Assembly (NCBI GenBank): GCA_027294815.1
Contig: JAPULP010000266.1
Coordinates: forward strand, 1-6,256
Source of the DNA: Gemmatimonadota bacterium
GTDB taxonomy: Bacteria > Gemmatimonadota > Gemmatimonadetes > Gemmatimonadales > GWC2-71-9
Length of the DNA stretch: 6,256 nt
Reading direction: 5' to 3'
Below, in pieces: positions 1 to 4,068 of the stretch. Every line of letters begins with the position of its first letter. The stretch's first letter is position 1. The position numbers were made by a program, and so were the translations under genes. A model generated the notes under the pieces. The model did not search any database. It saw nothing but the letters and a program-made list of their open reading frames with translations, and had not been told where the DNA came from.

Positions 1-270
1 CCTCACCTCGGCCACCGGCCCGACCCGCGTGATGCGGTCGCCCTCTATCAGCACTGTCTGGTCGCGAAGGTACGGTCCGCCGTCCATAGGCAGCACGTTG
101 ACGTTGACGTATGCGATGGTGCCTGAGGCGGTCGCCGGAAAAGCGAACGCCGACGGACGACACGACAGGTCCAGCCCCGACACCTCCGCGCCGTTGCAGG
201 CCAATGATGCGACAACGGCCCCCGGACCCACCCACCTCCCGCGAGACCGATACCTCGAGAATAGCGCCAT
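1..270 (-). CDS. Amidohydrolase superfamily protein, N-terminal part (runs off left edge)
   Basis: The first 90 codons are visible. Residues 51-90 (TIAYVNVNVLPMDGG, then DQTVLIEGDRITRVGP) match the opening strands of the small beta-sandwich domain that precedes the metal-binding barrel in imidazolonepropionase/prolidase-like amidohydrolases. The HxH metal ligands would lie beyond the window, so substrate and activity cannot be judged. The N-terminus is arginine-rich (residues 6-12) followed by a weak hydrophobic stretch ending in SLAC at 22-25. This suggests export, but the lipobox is poor because -3 is Ser. I chose ATG at 270-268, although it has no Shine-Dalgarno. An in-frame GTG at 312-310 has a purine-rich GGAGGAGGGGAGG upstream, but that tract belongs to a low-complexity region and the extension does not improve the signal peptide. 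It has the same orientation as the M16 peptidase, 549 bases downstream of that gene's stop, so it is probably a separate unit. Confidence 0.72.
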   Translation of the reverse strand, partial: MALFSRYRSRGRWVGPGAVVASLACNGAEVSGLDLSCRPSAFAFPATASGTIAYVNVNVLPMDGGPYLRDQTVLIEGDRITRVGPVAEVR

Positions 271-343
271 GGTGAGGAGGACCCCCGGTGACGCGCATTG
301 TTCCTTCACCACTGGGGCCCTCCCCTCCTCCCTGCCCCACCCT

Positions 344-376
344 GGTGGGAGGTGGGAAGTGGGAGGTGGGAGGGGG
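344..376 (+). repeat. G-quadruplex-type tract on the plus strand
   Basis: Five runs of at least three G are separated by loops AGGT, AAGT, AGGT and A, which fits the standard G3+N1-7 quadruplex pattern. It looks like a degenerate GGGAGGT heptamer repeat. It lies immediately upstream of the minus-strand amidohydrolase, in its likely leader or promoter region, on the non-template side as a C-rich sequence. Folding and any regulatory effect are inference. Confidence 0.65.
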
Positions 377-395
377 ATCGGTCTAGATGACAACG

Positions 396-427
396 CCCTC
401 TCCCCTCTCCCCTCTCCCCTCTCCCCT
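396..427. repeat. Tandem CCCCTCT heptamer array (quadruplex-type on minus strand)
   Basis: The heptamer CCCCTCT is repeated about four and a half times without interruption. The minus strand reads GGGGAGA repeats, giving four or more G4 tracts with three-base AGA loops, a textbook quadruplex motif. It lies 19 bases from the plus-strand G-rich tract, so the two neighbouring tracts put their G-rich strands on opposite sides. Such arrays change length by slippage and can mark rearrangement junctions. Confidence 0.8.
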
Positions 428-472
428 GGAAAAGGGCGGTGTGCGGGGTGGAACCCCCTGACGATTTCCTGA

Positions 473-586
473 CACGACCGCGATGTGGCCATTCAGAACA
501 TGGAGCGCGCCGTCGAGTTCTCCGACAACGATCCGGGCATGATACGGTTCTTGAACCAGATACGCGGCAATGTTAGTAGGGTCTAG
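473..586 (+). pseudogene. Possible 3' remnant of a TPR-repeat protein
   Basis: This frame is open from the stop codon at 470-472 to a TAG at 584-586 and encodes 37 residues. The stretch DVAIQNMERAVEFSDNDPG followed by MIRFLNQIR has the pattern of a TPR helix B (A..NMERAVE), a D-P turn and the next helix A. Only an internal ATG at 500 is available, with no clear ribosome binding site, and the sequence upstream is low-complexity repeat. If real, it is the tail of a gene whose front has been lost or replaced. It is too short for a firm family call and may be chance. Confidence 0.25.
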
Positions 587-602
587 TACTCCGGGCCGGA
601 AT

Positions 603-623
603 TGCGGTGACGTATTCACCGCA
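603..623. repeat. Perfect inverted repeat, 8-bp arms
   Basis: TGCGGTGA and TCACCGCA flank the five-base loop CGTAT. It begins 17 bases after the stop of the TPR-like fragment, so it could be that gene's relic terminator, but no T-run follows. A dyad operator or a piece of a dispersed repeat are alternatives. Confidence 0.4.
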
Positions 624-655
624 GGGGGCGCGGAGATGAAGCGCGATAGTCAACA

Positions 656-675
656 TGTCACAGTTATTTGTCACA
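656..675. repeat. Direct repeat TGTCACA, 13-base period
   Basis: Two exact copies of TGTCACA (656-662 and 669-675) are separated by GTTATT in the most AT-rich patch of this intergenic region. The layout resembles a tandem regulator site, but the period is 13 rather than the 11 of a Pho box, and no gene start follows. It is probably incidental. Confidence 0.25.
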
Positions 676-711
676 TCTCTTTTGGGGTGGATGGCGGCAC
701 AGCCGGGTTCG

Positions 712-792
712 TTATTGGATGGCTAGCCGCCAGATTTGCGCCACTAGAAAGCACCCGACGAGTCCCATGATCAGGGGAAGGATCGTCGCCAC
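712..792 (-). CDS. Possible tiny membrane peptide or in-frame extension of the M16 gene
   Basis: From the M16 stop codon (822-820) the same frame stays open for 35 more codons to a TAA at 714-712. The frame carries three arginines and then VATILPLIMGLVGCFLVAQI, a good transmembrane helix ending in WRLAIQ. The only start candidates are GTG at 792-790 (26 residues) and ATG at 768-766 (18 residues), neither with a Shine-Dalgarno. It might be a small membrane peptide, a tail reached only by readthrough of the M16 stop, a gene remnant or chance. The basic-then-hydrophobic order, in frame with the preceding gene, is the only support. Confidence 0.2.
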   Translation of the reverse strand: MATILPLIMGLVGCFLVAQIWRLAIQ

Positions 793-795
793 TCG

Positions 796-831
796 TCGAC
801 GCGCAAACGTCGAGGATCCTTAGCGGATCCT
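796..831 (-). terminator. Two adjacent hairpins at the 3' end of the M16 gene
   Basis: The first dyad is AGGATCC (813-819) and GGATCCT (825-831) around the loop TTAGC. The TAA stop codon of the M16 gene lies in this loop. The second is TCGACG (796-801) and CGTCGA (808-813) around a six-base loop. They abut each other downstream of the gene in the direction of transcription. No U-tract follows, so they are at best weak terminators or RNA-processing structures. Confidence 0.3.
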
Positions 832-3636
832 GTTTCCCTCTCGGTCAATCGGAATGGGATTCCCGAGACCCAGCGCCCGAAGCCGGTCTCGCTGTGTCCG
901 CGCGTCGCCCACTACGAGCCACACCATGTCGGAGGAATCGAGGAGCGTGCTTGCCAACTCCCGTACACGGTCGATGGTGAAGTTCTGCACGATCTTTTCG
1001 CGCTGCAGCACATAATCGGTGGGGAATCCGTACGCGCTGATGTCCGCGAGCATGCCGAGTTTGGCTCCTAGTGTCTCGAAGGCACGCGCGTTGGCCTTCA
1101 ACAGGAACCCCTTGGTGACATCGAGGTCTACCTCATCGAACTCCGGGCCGTGCCGTTCCATGATGTCCTTGATGAGTTCCAACGACTGGAACGTCACGTT
1201 GGATCGGACCCCCGACCCAATCCGGAACGGTCCCGGGAACTCGGTACCGGTGAACCCGGATCCGATGCCGTAGGTGTACCCCTTCCCTTCCCGCAGCTGC
1301 TGTGTGAGATCGGCAGCGAAACCGCCGCCTCCCAGCCTGAAATTCATGACAGTCGCCGGATAAAAATCCGGATCCGTTTCGGCGAGGGCGAGGCTGCCGA
1401 TGACGAGTCTCGACTGCGCCGAATTGGGAACGTCCACGAAGTAGAGTCCCGCCCGATCATCAGACCAGGTCGGCGCGTCAGGGAACGGCACGTCGCCACC
1501 CTGCCATCGCTCACCGATGCCGTCGAGGGAGGCCCGTAACTCATCCAGACTCACCGCGCCGGCTGCATGGAACGCCGCCACGCTCGGAACCAGTGCGCGC
1601 TCGTAGTAGGCCTTGAGGTCGGCGATCTCGATGGCGTCGATGGAAGACAATTCCCCAAGCGGATTGTTGGCCAAAATGTGATCGCCATACACGAGACGCG
1701 CAAACACATCCGTCGCGATGGCGTTAGGATTTGCTGACCGCTGACGCAAGCTGTTTCGCACGCGCTGCTTTGCCAGCGCAAACCGTTCCTCGTCCCACCG
1801 CGGCTCGAGCAGAATCTCCTCGACGAGGTCCATAGTGGAGGCGTAGTTCCGGGCCAAGGCACTCCCGCGTATGACGAAGCTCTGCTGGCCCGAACGCACC
1901 GTGATCGTCGCGCCCAGCAGGTCGATCGCCTGTTCCAACTCATCCGGCGTCTTGGTGCGCGTGCCTTCGGTCATCGTCTCCGCCAACAAGTTCGCCACGC
2001 CGATCTGGCTCGGATCCTCGAGCAACGATCCACCCCGCATCCGGATTTCGAACGTCACGAGCGGTATTTCGCGATCCTCGATGGCAAGCACTTTGAGTCC
2101 GTTCGCGAGGGTGTCTCTCACGACGGTCGGGGTACGCAACGTGGGCGGATCGCCAAACGGCGGCTCGACCGAGCGATCGAAGCCGGACGTACCTGGCGTC
2201 ATCGCGGTCCCGCGCTCCACAACGAACTCAGCCTCGGCACCCTGCACGATCGGTTCGACCACGACTTCCGCCCGTTCCGATTCCTCCAAGGCGAGTTCAA
2301 GTTTCCCGCGCGGCACGAAGCTTGTGGCGATGTGGGGGCGATCCTTCACATATGTTTCGTAGACACGCATCACATCGGCTTCGGTCACGGCAAGTGTGCG
2401 CTCCAAGTCCTCGGCGAAATAACCCGGCGTCGGCGCGAAAATGTTGTATTGCGCCAACTGGAATGCTTTTCCCAGCACGCTGGACAACCCGCTGTAGAAC
2501 TGTGTCTCGTACTGCGCCTTCACGCGTTCCATCTCTGAGGCGGGTATGCCGTCTTCGAACCGGGCAAACGCCTTCATCACACCGTCCAGTGCGGCGTCGA
2601 GATCCGTTGTGGCAAAGGCTCTTACGCGGAGGGAGAACTCGCCGGCCAGCTCGGCGTTGCTGTTCCCTGCAAACACCGACGGGGCCAGCTGGTCCTCCTC
2701 AACAATGACCTTGTAGAACGGCGTTTGCTTTCCATTCGTAAGGAGATCCGCCAATACGTCCAGCGCGTAGGCGTCTGGGTGGTAGACGGGAACACTTGGC
2801 CACGTGAGCCGCAGTTCCGGCACCCGAGCAAAGTTGTCTTCATGAGAGAGCCGACGGGACGTGGAGAGAGTGACGGGCCCGGGCTTCGCGACCTCCGGCA
2901 ACGGACGCATGGGTATGTCCCCGAAGTACTTGTCGATCCACACCTTGGTCTGGTCGACGTCGATATCGCCGGCCACGACCAGCGTCGCATTGTTGGGCCC
3001 GTACCAGCTTCGGTGGAACTCCCGCACATCCGCGAGCATTGCCGCGTCAAGATCTTCGAGCGAACCGATGACTTGCCAGCTGTACGGATGGCCTGCCGGA
3101 TACAGGGCCTTGTCGATCACGAACGACGTGTGACCGTACGGGTTGTTGTCGACGCCCTGGCGCTTCTCGTTCTTGACGACCTGACGTTCCTTGTCGACCA
3201 CGGATTGCGATACGGTGCTGATGAAAAAGCCCAGCTTGTCCGCTTCCGCCCACAACGCCTTCTCGAGCCCATCCTTCGGCACGACCTCGAAGTAGTTCGT
3301 GCGATCCGTGCTCGTAGATCCGTTGGTGGAACTGCCGATGCGGGTCATCAGGCGATCGAGGCCGCCAGGCCCAAGATTCTCAGAATCCAGGAAGAAGAGA
3401 TGCTCGAAGAGATGCGCAAACCCCGTGCGCCCTTCGACCTCCCGAGCCGATCCAACGTGAAACGTCATCGCGACCGCCGCGATGGGATCTGACCGGTCGA
3501 CATGGAATACGACCTCGAGTCCGTTGTCGAGTTCGTACTTCTCGTAGTTGATGTCGAGGCCAGACCCGCCGCTACCGGGGGCGCAGGCACCCACAAAGAA
3601 CAACGACGACAGAGCGAAGAAAGCACGGATTTTCAC
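820..3636 (-). CDS. M16 family zinc peptidase lipoprotein (insulinase/PqqL type)
   Basis: Complete 938-residue protein with both halves of an M16 peptidase in one chain, similar in length to PqqL-type enzymes. The signal peptide ends in a lipobox, VGAC at 15-18, with Ala at +2, which suggests an outer-membrane lipoprotein facing the periplasm. The active half carries the inverted zinc motif HLFEH at 75-79: H75 and H79 are ligands, E78 the catalytic base, and E157 in ERQVVKNEKRQ the third ligand, with E150 seven residues before it as in pitrilysin. The second half (from about 505) is the catalytically dead copy, with NLLAE at 549-553 replacing HxxEH. It keeps the GKGYTYGIGSGF segment (784-795) typical of the substrate-binding inactive domain. 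The start is GTG at 3636-3634, with CGGAG five bases upstream. It should degrade peptides in the periplasm; substrates are unknown. It is divergent from the subtilase gene. Confidence 0.95.
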   Translation of the reverse strand: MKIRAFFALSSLFFVGACAPGSGGSGLDINYEKYELDNGLEVVFHVDRSDPIAAVAMTFHVGSAREVEGRTGFAHLFEHLFFLDSENLGPGGLDRLMTRIGSSTNGSTSTDRTNYFEVVPKDGLEKALWAEADKLGFFISTVSQSVVDKERQVVKNEKRQGVDNNPYGHTSFVIDKALYPAGHPYSWQVIGSLEDLDAAMLADVREFHRSWYGPNNATLVVAGDIDVDQTKVWIDKYFGDIPMRPLPEVAKPGPVTLSTSRRLSHEDNFARVPELRLTWPSVPVYHPDAYALDVLADLLTNGKQTPFYKVIVEEDQLAPSVFAGNSNAELAGEFSLRVRAFATTDLDAALDGVMKAFARFEDGIPASEMERVKAQYETQFYSGLSSVLGKAFQLAQYNIFAPTPGYFAEDLERTLAVTEADVMRVYETYVKDRPHIATSFVPRGKLELALEESERAEVVVEPIVQGAEAEFVVERGTAMTPGTSGFDRSVEPPFGDPPTLRTPTVVRDTLANGLKVLAIEDREIPLVTFEIRMRGGSLLEDPSQIGVANLLAETMTEGTRTKTPDELEQAIDLLGATITVRSGQQSFVIRGSALARNYASTMDLVEEILLEPRWDEERFALAKQRVRNSLRQRSANPNAIATDVFARLVYGDHILANNPLGELSSIDAIEIADLKAYYERALVPSVAAFHAAGAVSLDELRASLDGIGERWQGGDVPFPDAPTWSDDRAGLYFVDVPNSAQSRLVIGSLALAETDPDFYPATVMNFRLGGGGFAADLTQQLREGKGYTYGIGSGFTGTEFPGPFRIGSGVRSNVTFQSLELIKDIMERHGPEFDEVDLDVTKGFLLKANARAFETLGAKLGMLADISAYGFPTDYVLQREKIVQNFTIDRVRELASTLLDSSDMVWLVVGDARTQRDRLRALGLGNPIPIDREGNRIR

Positions 3637-3641
3637 GGGAA

Positions 3642-3646
3642 CTCCG
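3642..3646 (-). promoter_or_regulatory. Ribosome binding site of the M16 gene
   Basis: CGGAG on the minus strand sits five bases before the GTG start. It supports that start, and the lipoprotein signal begins directly there. An upstream ATG at 3650-3648 opens a five-codon frame whose TGA overlaps this GTG (GTGA), probably by chance. Confidence 0.55.
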
Positions 3647-3648
3647 AC

Positions 3649-3678
3649 ATTATGGTTGGTTGAGGGGTACGTTGTCAG
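3649..3678 (-). promoter_or_regulatory. Possible sigma-70-type promoter for the M16 gene
   Basis: On the minus strand CTGACA (3678-3673) and CATAAT (3654-3649) are spaced by 18 bases, each five of six to consensus. Transcription would start near 3642, at the Shine-Dalgarno itself. That leaves a leader of only a few bases, which argues against it, so the true promoter may lie further upstream. Confidence 0.3.
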
Positions 3679-3766
3679 CCTGAATGATCGTCACCCCGCC
3701 CGAGAGGGGCAAGATCGCTCCTACCGTTTACCCGATGACCTCGCTGTAGATCTCAATAGGGTTGAG

Positions 3767-3789
3767 CGGGCGCCGTGCGCGCCCGTTTT
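3767..3789 (+). terminator. Intrinsic-terminator-like hairpin
   Basis: CGGGCGC (3767-3773) and GCGCCCG (3779-3785) form a perfect 7-bp GC stem around CGTGC, followed on the plus strand by TTTT (3786-3789). The form is right for a rho-independent terminator, but no plus-strand gene ends here. It could block plus-strand transcription entering the subtilase promoter, end a small RNA, or be a relic. Confidence 0.4.
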
Positions 3790-3849
3790 CTGCGCCGCCC
3801 CCGGGCGTCGCCGCTGGCCCATGGCCTCCCGCAATCCTATCTCAGGCCC

Positions 3850-3867
3850 GAGGGGAACAACCCCCTC
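3850..3867. repeat. Small inverted repeat upstream of the subtilase promoter
   Basis: GAGGGG and CCCCTC flank the loop AACAAC. The dyad ends 26 bases before the -35 element listed next, a plausible operator position, but six-base GC arms are common by chance here. Confidence 0.25.
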
Positions 3868-3893
3868 AACCGACTCAAGGCCGCCCTCGCGCC

Positions 3894-3923
3894 TTGACAG
3901 CCCTCCGCGCCCGGGAGTACGCT
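3894..3923 (+). promoter_or_regulatory. Sigma-70-type promoter for the subtilase-PrcB gene
   Basis: A perfect TTGACA (3894-3899) is followed after 18 bases by TACGCT (3918-3923), which keeps the T, A and final T of the -10 consensus. Transcription would start near 3930, giving a leader of roughly 140 bases. This is the best promoter match in the window and points the right way. Confidence 0.5.
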
Positions 3924-3936
3924 GGCGCCCTCCCGC

Positions 3937-3998
3937 AAGGAGGCTGATTGTTAGTCCTGGACACGGTTCGGCCGGTCCGTGAGTCATCGGTGGATTAG
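3937..3998 (+). other. Possible leader peptide in the subtilase mRNA leader
   Basis: AAGGAGG at 3937-3943 is an ideal Shine-Dalgarno and is stronger than the one used by the main gene. Four bases later TTG (3948-3950) opens a 16-codon frame, LLVLDTVRPVRESSVD by plain translation, ending at TAG 3996-3998. ATT at 3947 would give an 11-codon alternative. The Shine-Dalgarno also forms the 3' arm of a CCTCC/GGAGG hairpin (3929-3943) just after the predicted transcription start, which could hide it. There is no ATG, so translation is uncertain. Confidence 0.25.
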
Positions 3999-4058
3999 CC
4001 GGCAGGCCCCCCGCCCGGGTGCAGTATTGCGCAGACAACAACTCTTCCACCATCTCAC

Positions 4059-4064
4059 GAGGAG
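4059..4064 (+). promoter_or_regulatory. Ribosome binding site deciding the subtilase start
   Basis: GAGGAG lies one base before the ATG at 4066 and four bases before the ATG at 4069. The spacing favours 4069. The longer frame from GTG 3979 lacks its own ribosome binding site and would bury the signal peptide. Confidence 0.55.
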
Positions 4065-4068
4065 CATG

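Larger units (their letters stand above)
271..819. other. Gene-poor region between the amidohydrolase and the M16 peptidase
   Basis: No convincing complete gene lies here. The left part (about 310-460) is low-complexity, with a G-rich tract, a C-rich heptamer repeat and a small GGGGT-GGA-ACCCC hairpin at 445-457. From 473 to 586 there is a short plus-strand fragment that reads like the end of a TPR protein. From about 600 to 720 the base composition is less GC-rich and holds an inverted repeat and a direct repeat. The last 110 bases contain a hydrophobic minus-strand frame and two hairpins next to the M16 stop codon. These are listed separately. Confidence 0.7.
3637..4068. other. Divergent intergenic region between the two peptidase genes
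   Basis: This 432-base spacer separates the starts of the M16 gene (minus) and the subtilase gene (plus). It holds a possible minus promoter close to the M16 start, a terminator-like hairpin, a smaller dyad, a plus promoter and a long leader with its own strong ribosome binding sequence. No protein-coding gene of normal size is supported. The longer open frames are low-complexity Arg/Pro/Gly-rich translations typical of noncoding GC-rich DNA. Confidence 0.75.

Noticed and set aside
232..299. Alternative amidohydrolase start at ATG 299-297 with AAGGAA upstream
   Set aside because: It is in a different frame from the amidohydrolase segment and yields no signal peptide; a frameshift would have to be assumed.
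29..472. Plus-strand ORF of 147 codons
   Set aside because: It lies antisense to the recognisable amidohydrolase N-terminus and then runs through the repeat arrays (PSPLSPG-type translation).
656..675. Pho box or CRP site
   Set aside because: The repeat period is 13 instead of 11 for a Pho box, and the two half-sites are direct, not inverted as a CRP site needs.
570..770. Plus-strand ORF of 66 codons containing a hydrophobic patch
   Set aside because: No ribosome binding site or family resemblance; the hydrophobic patch is antisense to the hydrophobic minus frame.
3979..4068. Start of the subtilase at GTG 3979
   Set aside because: It would put 30 polar residues ahead of the lipoprotein signal; GAGGAG just before the ATG pair fits the later start.
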